A DNA stretch of 64,000 nt from Hypomesus transpacificus (lineage: Eukaryota > Chordata > Actinopteri > Osmeriformes > Osmeridae). A program made the translations under genes and the position numbers. The notes beneath the pieces are model-generated. The model searched no databases. It was not told the DNA's origin and worked only from the letters and a program-made list of their open reading frames with translations. Positions 24,373-38,399 of this stretch are shown here, one piece after another (the first letter of the stretch is position 1; each line of letters begins with the position of its first letter). The stretch covers positions 3,025,137 through 3,089,136 of the forward strand of contig NC_061064.1 of assembly GCF_021917145.1 (NCBI RefSeq). Direction: 5' to 3'.

Positions 24373-27033
24373 GAGATGGATGAGGCAGGAAGGGAGCAGG
24401 AGCCGGAAGGAAGCAGGTAAAGAGAGACAGTAACAGCAGGTGAGAGGTTAGCTTGGGGAGGAAAAAAGGTAACATGATATTGGAGGGTGGCAAGCAATCC
24501 GGGTGAATGAGCCAGTGCTTTTGTTTACGGATGACATCATACATTTCTGCCAGTTCTGTTCCAGAGAACCCCTGTTCTCAGGAACTGTCAGATAATACCT
24601 GTTATTCAATTACCCTGTCAAGCTTTCTGGGTGGCTCTGAGCAGGAAGACACATCCACCCCCACCCCTCCTTGTCCTTTGATATCAGAAAGGAAGGAGCC
24701 GGCGGAGATGGGTGGATGCTGAGCTGAGCCACCGTGAGGACATTGAGATATGAGGGCAGGGGAGATATGCAGCAGTGTGAAGATATGGAATGAGGCAGGG
24801 CGGAGCAGCTGGGTGTGTTTGTGTGTCTGTGGTTGTGTCTGTGGACAGTCTCCCACCTGTTCTGTTGCTCCTGCTGGAGAAGCTGCACTGCAATCTTCCT
24901 CAAGTCCAGCACCTCCTTCAGCTCATCCTCCTCCTCCTCGGCCAACTGTTCCTTATCAGAGCTGGGAGCCCCAGAAAGACAGGACAGCAACACGATGAGA
25001 AAACACCTGCTAACGTCTGGACCACTGTTTCACACTCTGGACTAGAATTTAACAAAGTATTATCATGACTCCTGTTGCGGCTATCTAATGTCTGAGCTAG
25101 CGTCAGACCTGGTGTGGAATGATACCATGTCCTATCTCAGCCACTGATCTGTCTGTTCCCTCTGTGGTCTGCAGATATCAGATCCACAAAATCTGATATT
25201 GTGTTTTTTCACTCTCAGAACCAAAATGATGACAAGAAGGATGACAGAAGATGATATTTACAAAGCAGTGTCTGTCATCTAAAATGTCTTACCCAGATTC
25301 CTCCTTCCAGCTCTCCTTATCTTTGCTTTGGTGTGACTTATTCAGGACTTTCTCCAATTCCTGAAACACATGGAAAATGTATAGCCACGGAACATAGAGG
25401 CAGTGAACTCGTACTGGTGTTCTAGTGCAGTAATGGGATGTAGTGGACCTTTATGCAGGTGACATAAGGGCTGTTCTGCTGCATGTCTCCCTCTGACAGA
25501 CCAGCATCTTCATCTGGGTTGGGCTCTATGAAGTCATAGGGGTCTTGATCTAAGGGAACAATGCTATGTTTACTGTCATGCTACATAAACCATTCTCATC
25601 TGGTGACAGAGGGGGATACCTGGCTGCTGTCTTGAGATGAAATACCTTTGCAGGAGTCCATCTTGGAGAGGAGTGACAGGGCGTCGGCGCGGGCCGTCTC
25701 CGACAGCTGAGAGTGCAGGCTGATAGTGTCGTCGTCCGAAGGCTGAAGAGAGGAAGAGAGGATGAGGGCGGGGATGAGGAAGGGGAGGAGCTGAGGGGGA
25801 AGCTGTTAGGTTCTCCAGAGGGAAGTCTTGAGGTTCTGTTTTCACGTTAGGACGCTACAGCCGAGCGATGAGCTCAGACGAGTCGGGAGAGAGAAAGTGA
25901 CCTCTGACCTCTGTCGTAGAAAGCCTCTTGTCCCCGTTGTCACTGCCTATACCAGAGTCAGGGCCGTGGTTCTTGCTGGGGTAGAAGTCCTCCATGCTGC
26001 ATTGGAAAACCAAGCGTGACGGTGGGCGGTACATATGTAGGATCCTGTTGATGTGATTGGCTGCGATGCACTGAGAGGGGGGCGTGTACCTGTCTGTGAG
26101 TGGCTGGGGGAGGCATCCCCGTTTGCCTCCCAGGGAGGGGAGGTCCAGAGAGTCAGGTTTCTTATCCATCCTGCACGCCTGGATGTTCAGGTACTTGAAT
26201 ATGTGCACCTTTCCTTTAAGGCAGATCTAAAATATACAAATAATTGTAAATTGTCAAATAAATATGTCTCTGTGTGTACTAAAACATCAAGTAAATAAAT
26301 TAAAGAATAATTAAATACATGAATACACATCCAAAAAGAACACAAGTCACCACTAGATGGCGCCATAACATAATTATCACAAAGTCTCAGCTAGGGGGAC
26401 ATGTTGAGCATTTCTGTATTTAATAGTCATCTTCACACAGACAGACAGATACACACACACACACCTGTGCAGGTGGAGACTGCATAGGGTTGTTGTCCAA
26501 GACTATGTGCAGCAGCTGCCTGAGTTTCCTGTAGACTGGAGGAATCTCTGTGATCTTGTTGCAGGAGAAGTCCAGTCTGATGAGGGGCAAGTCAGCCAGC
26601 TCTGGATAGAGAAAGATGGAGATGGTAAAATACCCATAGCTCACTCTGTCTCCACAGAGGATTTACAGGAGGGAGACATTCTCATGATCAAGGTCATGGA
26701 GAACCAGGTAGAATCATGTGACAGGTGGGGCCCAGTAACCAGGTGGAGTCTGACCCTCAGGAAGCATCTGAAGGCAGTTCCTCCTGATGTTGAGTTCCCT
26801 TAAGGCATGAAGCCTCCCCACCTGAGGGGGCAGCACCTGGATCTCATTACAGCTGATGTCCTACAGGGAGAGACATAGCAAAGTCTTACATAGACAAACA
26901 TACACAGGTCCACACATCCATTCACACACCCACAGACCCAGACAAACAGACCCATGCACACATCCACAGACACAGACAGACAGGCAGGCAGGCAGGCAGG
27001 CAGACAGACAGACCCATTCACACACCCACAGGC

Positions 27034-27121
<88 letters not shown>

Positions 27122-30100
27122 CCAGGCTCATTCACACACCCACAAATAGAGACAGACAGACAGACACTCTCATACAAACCATGCTTACCAGTTCCATCAG
27201 CTCTTTGGCTTTTCCAATCTCCTCTGGGATTGACACAAGCTTGTTGTTGCTCACAACCAGCACTTTGAGGGGGAGGCTGAACAGATACTTTGGCAATGTT
27301 GAGAGAAGGTTCCGGCTATAGAAAGACAAAATACAGGTAGGCCAACCAACATTAGTATGACAGGACACTGCCATGCCTCGAAGGTCAGTCTCTGTGTGTT
27401 CAGGTACACAGTGTGGGTGGAATATCAATGATTCAGGATCTACACAGAACTCTTGACCTTGTGTAAGAGAAGACCAGCTCTATTTGATATGCAAACAGTA
27501 TCAATGTGGCAAGACTATTGTTGTTTACGTGACAGTGTTTTGTCTGTGTCTATGCATGTTGGCTTGTTTCAAGGCCTGTTTTGGTGTGTGAAAGAGGAAA
27601 TGCTTCTGCAAGTTCATGTTTGTGAATTCACTGAAAGAGGAACACTGTAATGACTCATGGGACGGCAGTAAATCTGGACCTGACCCCAGGTCTGGGGAAT
27701 CAGGCCTCCTGTAGGGCCTGCGACAGGGATCACGTGACCCGTCACTGACCTGATGTTGAGATACGTCAGCATCTGCAGGTTGATGATGGCTTCTGGGATG
27801 CCTTTGATGCAGTTGTGGTAGAGGTTGAGGGACTCGAGGGGGCAAAACAGACACACCTCTGGAGGGATCTCCGTCAGAAGGTTCTTGGACAGATCTGAGG
27901 GCCGGAAGGAGCGTAAAAACACAGCGTCACTGGTCTGACCTGGGGTTTACCGCGAGCAGACACGGAGTCCGACCGTATTCTGAGAGTGCAACTATAGCTG
28001 CTGTGAGTTGAGTCTGATAGGACTGATGTGGGAGGGTGGATTGATTCCAGGAAGTCTCGATTGGTCGATATGTCTAAATGATTGATCAATGAGAACAAGG
28101 GCTCTTTTTCAAAGTCAGGTCTGCTGTTATGGCATGTTGTCTTGTCGGTTCTGTCACTCACACGACTACAGTCTTGTTGCTTGGGTCGGATGAATCCATG
28201 CGACATCCATCCTCAAAGTGTTTCTGGTATCGATCGAACCAACATGAGTGCTCTGGCACCAGCGCTGTCTGTGTATGTAACAGATTTGGTGTTGACACAT
28301 TCTGCACCTGGCATTCGATAGCATCCAGAAACATCTTCCTGTTTGGGCTGTCCTTGAAGGCAGTGCACTAAGCTGCTGATTCGATTCCAGCAGTGCTCTA
28401 ATTTCATGGGTTGTGAATCAGAACATGAATTATGAACACGCTGTCATGCTCCAGACAGAACCCATTGTGAGGCAGGAGGACCAATGTGTGATGTGATGTG
28501 ACAGCTAGTCAAGCACACTATCACTCCCATAAAGCCCTTCAAGTCCTGCTGACAGATGCTCCTGCCGGCCAATCAGGCGCCGTCTGGAGGGGGCGGGCCT
28601 CCACACCTCAGAGAGACACTCGCTGCACTTCAGTTCATTCATAAATTGGACTGACACACACAACTAGCAACACTGCGTTCACGAGCTGTACATCACACTA
28701 AACAACCTGGCTTTGGGAGTCAAACACACATAGCACTTTACATGTCTGACATTCCTCCAGAATGTGCCATCATACATTGGTCATGATTCTGTATAGTGCA
28801 AGGCTAGTCTGTGTTACAGTGTGTTCATGGTATGGCATTCTGATGTCAGACTGGGTATGATAGCCTGCCTGGCAGTCTGTCACTCTGTGTGCTTCAGGCA
28901 GCTGTTCTCAGACCGGCCTGTGTGTGAAGGAGAACGTGGAGCTGCAGAGCTTCACGAAGGATTCTGTAAAGGCACTGCCGATGCCATGGCAACAGCACGG
29001 GTCCAGGAGGAAGCGGCGAGTGAATGCGTCTTGAGAGACGTCTCTGGCTCTGGGTGTTTGGGTTTGCCTCGGGAGTGAGCCTGCGTCTCTTTTCCCGGCT
29101 CGTCTTGGAGTATGTGCATGCAGAGGAGAGTACTGGTGCTGACCTAACTGGAAATTATACTGAAAGTTCCTCAAAATGGACAGACTGTTGGTCCCTAATC
29201 TGGCCTCTGGCTGTGTGTGAATGTGTGCGTGTGCGTGTATGTGTGTGTGTGTCTAGGGGGGATTCAGTAAGCAGTGCAGTATATGTGTCAACACAGCTGA
29301 CAGTTTCCAGGTGCCCATCCTTATATTCTAAAACAAGGTCATTGAGAGACTATAGGTATCACATCAAGCAAATTCACAGAATTGGACTGTCATTTGCGTG
29401 CATTTGTTAAAACCCGAATCAGCTCAATTTCAGCTTCAGTTCCCCTGCGAGGAGAGAACCGTTTCTCCCTTCCTGGTTTTTGGGGACATACCAGCTGAGC
29501 ACATGAGAACGAGTTTGCCCTGAGGCTACCATCTTTTCAGATGCACCGTGGCAGAGACGCATCATCAAAGGCAGTGAGGGAACGCTGCCAACATCAATGC
29601 TAGTCAGACCCCCCTCTCTCTCTCTCTCTCTGTCTCTCTCTCTGTCTCTCTCTCTCTCTGTCTGTCTCTCTCTCTCTCTCTGGAACACAGTGAGACTAAT
29701 CACACAGACCCCACTGTTTCGTCTCACAAAGAAGACAAGCTAATCTGGGCAGAGATGACAGAGACATCTTAAAGTAAGCCTGTGACCAAAGTTTGACTCA
29801 CCTGAAAGGGGGACATTTGTACATTTAAGGAAAATGAAGTTCTGCCTTCCTCTATTCTAGAAGTAGGCGTGTTGTTTGGAAAAGATACGTGTTGATCCAC
29901 AGGGTAGTTTGTGTACACACTGCTAGCTCGCTGTGTGCAGACATGGTAGGAACAGTCTGCAGAAAGGGCTTGACCACAGGTATAGCAGTTAGTATCTCCT
30001 TCAGTCAAACAAACCTTTCAGGTAGCTCAATCTTCGAAAGAACACAAATGATCATGTGACTCAGTATCCTTCTATGAGGAAACGTCAAGACACCATGTCA

Positions 30101-33100
30101 CCATGTCACCATCATTACCACAGAGCTAGCACATTGAGGTGTGTCCTCCGCATTATAAGTGCACACACTGAACTCTGCATAATGTGCTACATGATAAACC
30201 CATTTCCATTGACAGTTAAGTTGTATCAAGTTCATCAGCTAGACTGTGGACAGTACCACAGGCAGCAGCTAATCGCCCGAATTATGTGTAGTTATCCATT
30301 CCCCAACATGAGGATTAGTAATGGCCACATTTGTAATCCCTGCTTCTCACCAGCCAACCAGCAACCTCCACTTTCCGTCTTCAAGAAAACCTGGGCTACC
30401 CATAAAATATTCAGATGCCAGACCATTCAGTAAAGTCCACACAGAACTGGCACGCAGGAGAGAGGTAGAGAGAGAGGAAGAGAGAGAGGGATGGAGAGAT
30501 GCAGATAGAGATGAGCTCAGGCATGCATTCGGAGGCTGGTCTAGATTTGGGTCCATCTGGAACAGGGAAAATTGAGCCAGCATCCCCACCACGTCACAAC
30601 AGGAACAGAGAAGGAAGGGGTGTCCCAACCTCAGACTACACTACCCACATGTCTGCTCTCAGTAACCCTTCCTGTAAACTGCATGCCTATATTTCCTTGA
30701 ATTTCCTCCCCAGATCCAACAGGATCATTTCTCTGCAGAGGAGCCCAAACTCCACCCAACCAATCAACTGAAAGGATGAAACGAGAGCTCGTCCTCAGCT
30801 TGGTGGTGACACAACAGCAACAAATCAGCACAATCTGTCTGCAGGGACAGTGATGGGAAGTCTCTGTGACAGGGACATCTCTGTCAGACAAAACCAAACA
30901 GGAAGTTGATTTACATGTCAGCTCGAGTGGACAACTGTATCCTCCGGCCTGGCAGGCTCCATCACAAAGACTAGCAAGGTAATACACCTTGGCAGACACA
31001 CAGACACACACACACACACACACACAGACACGCACACACAGACACACACACATGTACACACACACACAGACACACACTCATACAGACACACATAAACACT
31101 CAGACACAGATGCACACACAGACACACACACACACGGTTCACATGTGCGACCCTGTCTAACTGTTAATGTGCTTGTAGCGAAATCCCATTAGTGTGTAAT
31201 TTCACAGCCTATCAGGTGGAGGGTTAGGGTTGGTGATGATGGAGACTAGGAGGCTCAGCTGCTAACCAAAAGGAGGATAACCCCCCACCCCACCCCCCCA
31301 GACACCTCCTGCGCCCCCCAAACGACCCCCCAGGGACCATCTCTCTTCGCGACGGCCAAAATGGGGAGAGGAGAAAGGAGAGGGGGAGAGACAGAGCCGT
31401 AGAGAGAGACAGAGAGAAAGAGAGAAAGAGAGAGAGAGAGAGAAAGAGAGAGAGTGTGAAAAGGGTGAGAAGAGAGTAAGAGACCCAGAGAGGGGGAGAG
31501 GTGGTGGAGTAGATGGCGTGTCACACCATATTACTCCCACTCATGAGCCGCCCCCCTGAACTTAGAGTGTATCATATATGTACACCTCCCCTGAGGCAGG
31601 CCTGCAAATGGAGCCATGGTAGGCTGCCTCAGATACACCCCTGTTGGGTTAAGTGGAGGGGGGAGACGGGGCTTTGTTTGGGACCAGTGGACCCAAGAGA
31701 GGAGGTAACCTCACCACTATATTTTCTATTCCCACCCTCGCTGGAGGGACTATGTCTCTCTGCTGGCCTGGGAACGCCTTGGGGTCCCCCAGGAAGAGCT
31801 GGCGGAAGTGGCCGGGGGGAGGGAAGTCTGGGCCTCCCTGCTTAGGTCGCTGCCCCCGCGACCCGATCCCCGGACAAGCGGCAGATGACGACGACGACCC
31901 TTCCCTAATTCAAGGTGTCAGTCCCTGTGAACAAAACAATCTTGACCAACGTGTGAGAATGCCCTCAAATGGCGTTGTGACCTTGTAGCCTAATCTCATC
32001 CGCGTTGGAAGATGATAGGACAGTAGACACTACGACACGCCCGTCTAAGACAAGTACGTCTGGCGGGGACAAACATTTCCTCTGAAGACAAAACCAACAG
32101 CGTATGCGAGCATGATTCACAGTGACAGGTCGACTTCATTCCTGTATTCACGTTTCACACACACTCGAGAGACCAAACGGAGATGGCCTCGGCGCTGCTG
32201 CGGTGTCTCTGCTGAGGCGGGCGGGCGGTGCAGCAGCCAGGGCTCATCACAGACAGACAGAGCAGTTAGGAGCCCACGTGAGGAGCAGCACAACCCCTGA
32301 TCAACACACAGGGCTTTCTATGTACGGATATACATACACAAACACCCGCGTGCACACCCAGACACGCTCCCTCACATCCAGGCACACAGGATTACACAGC
32401 CACATACCTCAGTCCTGTTTTTAAGCACTCCAAATGTTAACACAAACTCCAAAATAGTGTCAATTAAACAATTAAGCTCTGTAATCATTGTCTTTATTGG
32501 AAACCACCTCACTGGCCAACAGGAGAGTGCCCTGTGGGAAGTCAATTAGATTCAGCAGTACGCTACCAAAAATATCTTCCTTTCACTTTCAATCACTTGC
32601 CTTTTAATTTCTGTATCGCTCCCTCTGAGACAAAAAGAGAGTCGGATTCACGCCAAATGATTCTTCCCCACACAAAGACCAACCAACAAGCAGACACCTT
32701 AATGAGAAACTTCAAAGCACCCAGTCTAAATTCAGCATCCTGTGAAAAGCCAGTGGTGCCAGTTCTGTGCTGAGTGATCTGGCGTTAGAACATCAATCAT
32801 TCATACCCAAGGCATACCACATGATTGAGCCCTGGATTCCTTTTCTGGCGAGACCCATCAAAATACACTTATAACCCCCTGTTTCCTGTGATGTCAGAAC
32901 ATAAGGAAGCGGAGGCTTAACACACGTGTGTGTGTGTGTGTTGTGTGTTTGTAGCTCTTGATCTCTGACAGGTCTTTGTTCATTCCCATGACACAGACTC
33001 ACCGGAGCCCTGCTCCAGAACGGCGATCAGAACCCAAACAGCAGCATGTGGATGACAACACCCAGACAGTTAGCTGTGTACAGAGACCAAGAAAAAAGAC

Positions 33101-36100
33101 AAACGCTGCCAGGGAGAAGAACTCAAGGGAGGACCCACGAGGACCATCGTGGCCCAAAAACTCTCTCTCCAGGATGTGGACCCTAATGTTGCGACGCTGC
33201 CTCCCATCTGCGTATGAAGCACAGCCCCTGCAGGGCTGAACAAAGGCCAGACCACCGCTGAGACTCCCGTTGGTTGATGGAAGACGGATGGGAGAGGATT
33301 TTTTTCCTGTGGGGCTGTCCACCTCCATCTGCATCCCCATCCTGGCCCCTGACCAAACCCCATCTGTGGCAGGGCCAGGCTGCCGGCCTAAGCAGGCAGA
33401 GCAGGGCTACAGCTCGTTAGTTCATGTCCACAGCTAGCAACAGCAGGACAGGGTCTGCCTGGATGACTGGCTACTCAACACAGCTCCACCCTGCATGTTC
33501 ACACCCAAGCTCACAGTTCAACTGTAGACGTTAACAGTGGAAGTCTAACTGATTACAAGGCTGAGTGTGGTGATGGGGTTGATCTGGCTTACCAGCAATT
33601 TAAATGTAACGGATCATTCATTAATAAAGCTTTAAATGTGTGTTTAGTTTGAGGCACGGTGCTATTGTCAGGAGTTATAGGAGCTATCCGTGTCTGCCAG
33701 AGGGGCAATATCCTTCAAGTCCAGTGGCTTCTTAATTCCTGGCTCTACCAAGGGTATTGAAGCGTAGGGTGCACGCTTTGGAGCAAAATGGCTGCCATTA
33801 ATCACCAGGCCACAGCAATGAGCCTGTGGTGGATGGTATGACACGCACAGAGACTCTACCTGCTCTTCCCAGTTTTATTCTTAGCTTTCAATTTCTCTTA
33901 CAATGTCACATTGTCAAAGAGCACAGGCCTTGAGTGGCTGGCTCCAACTAAGTGCATCACCTCAGTGTGCATGCTTAGCAGCCGGACAAAAGAGATCATG
34001 TCAGGGGATATCAAAAAGATGGTTGGGGCTCCTGGTCTAATCTGATAAGTATCTTCACAGAGCTGGTTGCTGATAGACACGCGACACACACACACACGCA
34101 CACACACACAAACACCCTCTGCAGTGTTTACAACAGAGGTAGCGCTCAGAATTAAGCCCATTCTTACCCATGTTCCCCACAGATAATCACAGTCATTTGG
34201 CCCGAGATAAAGAACCCTAATCGAATTATGTCAGAGAAAGAATTCTAATCAGTCTATAGGAGCTCCGGACAACACAGGATCAACTTCCTGATTTCACTGG
34301 CAGGTATGGTGCTAACATGTCCAAGCATGCTGGAGAACACCTGCAAGCCCAGAAGAGAACTGGGAGCTTAAAGGAGCAGTTTACTCAATCATGACACTCA
34401 TTCAAGACCAACGCACCTGAGGGAGTAAAGGTCACATGACTGAAGAACCGAAACCTCCCCAAAGCCCTGCATGGTTCCTGGCCCAGGGCCCAGTGTTTAC
34501 GGTCCACACTTCTCACCTTTGATGGCCAGGCATTTCCTCAACCATTGTCTGTCCAACTGAAGGGTGGAATTTGGGAGGGTGGTAAGATGATAGGGAGGGT
34601 GAGGGAGGCTAGGCTGGAATTCTGCTCCCAGAGGGTGAGCAGAAGCTCTCTTGTTAGCAGCAGTGGGTGCTAGTTCCCTTGGGCCAGGGTCGAGGCATAT
34701 AGCTGCACCCTAGCCTCTTGGCTCCAACATCTGGGCCAGTTGAGACCATGGTCCCCCTCTCTCCAAGGTCAGGGCATCAGCTTACAACTCTCACACATTC
34801 CCATGGGAAAACTAACTGACTGCCGACAAATTGTCAACAGCCCACAGCAAACTGACGCCACTGTGTGAGCTCGCCTTTCTCTCTCTTTGTGTCCGTCTTT
34901 TGTAAACAGCACACACACAAAGACACACAGGCTGTGGCCCCTGTTCACATAGCAGCTGGGTGAAACTTTAACGGTCGTTCCATGACATATTTAAGAAGAA
35001 GGTCCAATTAACAGATGGGGGGGTTTTGTGATGAAACGCTTTGAACACCTCCAACTAAAAGTACAAGGAATTGTTCTTAAGTCATTAACCAAGTACTTGT
35101 GAGACATGAAACACACATCGTGGCTGCTACACTGATTGTATTCAACAGTAAAAGAGCTTCATCTCCAAGATGCAGGGTTCTGGATGGGAGAGTCAGAGTT
35201 AGTTAGTTTGTCTAAATAAACAGTTTAGATTGTGATGGAGTATTCACTGCAGTTCTCTATTAGATAAATATGCATTTCAAAAGAAAAGGTGATACTTCTT
35301 TGTGGATAAGTGGATTTTGTTTTGCCAGTGGCATGTCCCCGCACGTGTACCTGCAGTATGCAGACACAATGGAGGTATTTTTCAGGTAATTATGTCATGC
35401 AATGCCACATGACATTCCAGCACTCTGGTACTCCAGCAGACAATTAACCCTTTGTGCTGGAAACCCTTCTCTTTGATATAGCCCAGTTAATGATGTGGAC
35501 AACTCACCCTACCTCGTTCAGCACAGTGTACGCCTGCATAAGGCACGCACAGGCTGATGTCACTTCCTGTCTTGACTGATTCTCCAACTCTTGTTACTCT
35601 GTATGATTCACATCCATCATAGACCGCTGTTGTACTTAACCAGTGACATAGGTGTTTTAGTACTGAAGCAGCGTAGGCTGATGCTATCTCCCACTGTATA
35701 TTTCAGGCCAGTCATATTGTTTAGACGACTGACTCTGACTGTTTCTGTGGCCACAAACAAAAGCGCACATCCTATCGCTCCAAAAATAGACACACAAGCA
35801 GCTTGTTACTTCAGCTTGATAGGAAATACCATGTATAATTCAACTAAAGCCCTTCAAAGTAAGCTTGAATAAATCAACGTCGCTGATGTAGTTGAGTAGG
35901 CTATGTCATTCATTTAGGGATGTAAGGTAGTGTACTGGTGAATTGACAATGTCATTCAAAGGATGTCAGTCATAACGTAGGTTGGTTCTTCCAAAGGTCT
36001 CATGCAATCATATGCTTTTGTTATTTGAGCAAGGAGCTATCTTAGACAAAACTACTGATTTTGCCATTTCCCCTAAAAACCGAATGAATCACAACAAGCA

Positions 36101-37660
36101 TGTTACTTCTCTATAGCATTTCCAGAGCTTTTTCCACCAATCTAAAGAACCCTACCAGACCAAGGCACAAATCTAAATATACATTGTTACTTCAGTTTCT
36201 TGTTGCTTCAAATGGTAGGCGCCTTGGATTCACCAAGCAACGCAAACTAGTTTGTCTGTGAGTGAGTGCGGTGTTGGGGGCTGGGCTATAGATGGAAAAG
36301 AAACTGTGTAGTTTGGGTATTTAGCAGATAAACACAAATCCAATCAATTTGAACACAAAAAAACAATGAACTGGTAAAATAATGTCTAAGAAGTCTTGTG
36401 AAAAGACATGCAAAATGTACACGCATACAAATGCTTTATTCTAAAATAGGATTAATGATGGAATAAAAATGCTCCTGATGGAACCTATACCAGCCTATCT
36501 TAGCACATAGATCACCGAGCCTCTCAACATCACATGTGTGTAGCCTACAATCAAGAGGAAAACCTTGAGACACTGTGGTGAACAGTCAGCATGTCTAGCC
36601 TATCTTAGTGTAGGTCTCGCCTAAAAATCTCTATAAGAAAATCACCCAAACACCTTTCTTTTTGGAGATGTGTGCGGTTGACATGGTCGCAGAATTCTAA
36701 TCAATCACTACATTTACAACTGCATATCCAGAGGAATAAAAAACGGGTATTCCTAATGAAAGAATATGATCTTAAACCAATATTAAAGAAATGGATCCGA
36801 TATAGGCACATATTTCCTGTGGCAGGCAGCGAGGCACGCGCCCCCATACTGTAGGTTAGACTGAGAAGACTCCTTTTGTCTTGGGCTGTCGGGTACAAAA
36901 CAGCATCTGAGTGAACATCATGCTCCCTGAAACTAAAACGTAAAATTAATCGGCCAAAGACAAACAAGTCGTAGGCTACAGTAACCTATATCCAATTTGT
37001 GATATACCCAGGTGCGCATCAGCTAGTTATCGCTATCAGAAATGTAGGTTAGTGTACAACGGCTCATTCGCATTGGCTTGGGTGCGCCCGTTTCATTCAT
37101 GCATATGGTCTCAACAGGGGGGCGATTGAGCCGAGGCGACCAAAACAAGCAGACAGTTGTAATCTAGGTTTGCCGCTGCATTCCAAGCACCCTTTTACAT
37201 TGAGAGACATTACGTGGAATTCCACACATTGTTCATTGTGGAAACGAGTTGTTAACCTTGTGTATACTCACATGCCACCCAAGTGTTGCGTAAAACACAA
37301 ATTTAATATGCATAAGGTTGTGCAATTGCGAGAAAATTTGGTAATTTTGTTACATGCACAATAAGGTTTTACTGGCTATTTTATTAAACCAACAGAGGTT
37401 ACGAGTGCAAGCAATAGAGACCCACCTGCTTGTGTCGTATCGGTAAGATCATAGCTCATTCCAGGATACTCTCTCAGCTTCCTCCCACTTAGATTCAACA
37501 TCCCGGAGCACACGGCATCCTCCAGAGCACGGTCTAAACTACGGGCCGTCAGGAGCTGGTGCTGATGCTGGTTGATACCCGGGTTCCATTGAGGTCCATT
37601 CGGATAATGATGGCTTTGAAGAGCCGTTACTGCTCCCACACCTCCGTGACTCGACGCCAT
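18320..37660 (-). CDS. lrch2: leucine-rich repeats and calponin homology domain protein 2
   Basis: Cytoskeleton-linked scaffold of the LRCH family; family member LRCH1 is known to bind the exchange factor DOCK8. Coding exons: 37426-37660, 27750-27894, 27189-27315, 26755-26860, 26465-26601, 26090-26226, 25909-25996, 25646-25742, 25449-25549, 25293-25360, 24857-24961, 23869-23931, 23457-23505, 23263-23301 (weak), 22854-22991, 21583-21633, 21393-21456, 20322-20434, 18985-19122, 18580-18657, 18320-18439. Total 2199 bases, 732 aa (human about 765), with all phases matching. Residues from about 75 to 295 are leucine-rich repeats ([37 protein letters not shown] type). The middle holds [20 protein letters not shown] and an acidic coiled stretch ([20 protein letters not shown]). 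Residues from about 622 are a CH domain ([36 protein letters not shown]). The start [10 protein letters not shown] has an ATG like the human N-terminus, but the poly-Gly run is lost. Confidence 0.95.
19792..20257 (+). mobile_element. non-autonomous PIF/Harbinger-like element with a truncated Myb-like gene
   Basis: Inverted repeats are perfect over 18-19 bases: AGGGCCTCATTTACTAACA at the left end and its complement at the right end, both followed by TTGCG-like sequence. The flanks are TAA (19789-19791) and TGA (20258-20260), close to the 3-base TWA target duplication of PIF/Harbinger elements. Inside, a plus-strand ATG at 19985 opens [20 protein letters not shown], which resembles the start of the Harbinger Myb/SANT-like DNA-binding protein. 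Coding similarity is lost after about 25 residues and no transposase is present, so this is an internally deleted copy. It lies in the lrch2 intron between the exons at 20322-20434 and 18985-19122. Confidence 0.75.
22355..22558 (+). repeat. tRNA-derived SINE, full copy
   Basis: Head with A-box-like ATGGCTGAGCGGTGAGGG and B-box-like GGATCGATTCCCC, conserved body, and an (AAATGT)n tail. It lies in an lrch2 intron in antisense orientation. The A box is closer to the tRNA consensus here than in the other copies. Confidence 0.85.
23671..23857 (+). repeat. tRNA-derived SINE, 5'-truncated copy
   Basis: It begins within the A box (TGAGCGGTGAGGGAGTCGGG) and then has the full B box, body and AAATGTAAATG tail. 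It ends about 10 bases from the lrch2 exon at 23869-23931, just inside the donor side of that intron. Confidence 0.85.
24341..24369 (+). repeat. 29-base poly-G run in an lrch2 intron
   Basis: An uninterrupted G tract, preceded by GGGAGGGGGCA. It is capable of forming a G-quadruplex on this strand, which is the strand opposite the lrch2 transcript, so the RNA would carry poly-C. Homopolymer length is also error-prone in assemblies. Confidence 0.8.
26900..27125. repeat. CAGA/CAGG tetranucleotide array in an lrch2 intron
   Basis: Tandem CAGA and CAGG blocks with CACACACCCACAGG spacers lie between the exons at 27189-27315 and 26755-26860. The open frames across it on both strands reflect the repeat, not coding. 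Confidence 0.9.
27895..37425 (-). other. lrch2 intron 1 (9.5 kb), no internal gene seen
   Basis: This is the longest intron of the gene. It holds CT/GA arrays (about 29611-29681 and 31390-31456) and a CA array (about 31000-31133), with many composition-driven open frames. I found no exon-like block with paired splice sites or protein similarity. Conserved regulatory elements would be expected here but cannot be judged from one sequence. Confidence 0.55.
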
Positions 37661-38399
37661 TTTCGTAAGAGAAATTATTCTTACAATAATAACAGCGACT
37701 GTTTCTCCGCCCATGCGCATAAAGCAAAGGCACACTCCAGGGACGTTAGGGGAAGGGCTTCTCTTGAGAGGGCGTGGGCGTAGGGGGACGACTTAACGAG
37801 TTACGCCTATTCTATTTCTTATCAATGAGAATAGGTTGTTCACGACAGTGAGATTGCACACAGTATCCTCAACCGAAAATGGTTGTCACGTTCTTGGCGA
37901 GCCTCTCTGCAGTCTAATTCAACATGCTACATGTAGGGTTATTCGGTCCCTATAGGTCAAATGGAGGAGTGTAGCTACAGTTGCTTGTATAGACTAAAAA
38001 GGCTATGGTTGTCCCAAACCGTAGGTCTGCCTGCCATCAGAGGATGTAATCACAATCATGACTGTGTTTTTGTCCTTCATGCCAACAGTCCTCTCAAGCA
38101 CGCTATTTAGTCTACAGTGAGGCCCTTGATAGCGGCTACTGTTAGAGCACAGGCTATTTTTGGTTCTGTCATGCAGTTGGTCGCACACATAATGTTGAAG
38201 GGTTGGGTTGCTCTGGATATTGTTGCAGTAGAAGTAAGGTGAAGAGACTTGGTAAAAGTAAAAACTGCAGGCTATACCTCGATCATTCTAAATTAGAAGG
38301 ATACAACGTGCCTTCAACTAAATTGCAATTAGAAAAGACTGTCCCAACAAAGCTGACGGTCTGTCTAAGGTTTAATAACCGAGTTCAACTCTTAAAATA
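37661..38399. promoter_or_regulatory. shared promoter region between lrch2 and the UIF-like gene
   Basis: The two start codons face away from each other 740 bases apart (lrch2 ATG at 37660-37658, UIF-like ATG at 38400-38402). Both genes start coding in their first visible exon, so both transcription starts must lie here unless non-coding exons are missed. No TATA box is obvious. Bidirectional use is inference from layout. Confidence 0.5.

Noticed and set aside
26800-27177. Cys-rich minus-strand ORF resembling a toxin-like or keratin-associated protein
   Set aside because: It is a reading of the CAGA/CAGG array ([12 protein letters not shown]); the real coding part is only the lrch2 exon at 26755-26860.
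30631-31192. Several CV- or TH-repeat ORFs in lrch2 intron 1
   Set aside because: They come from the CA/GT dinucleotide array at about 31000-31133.
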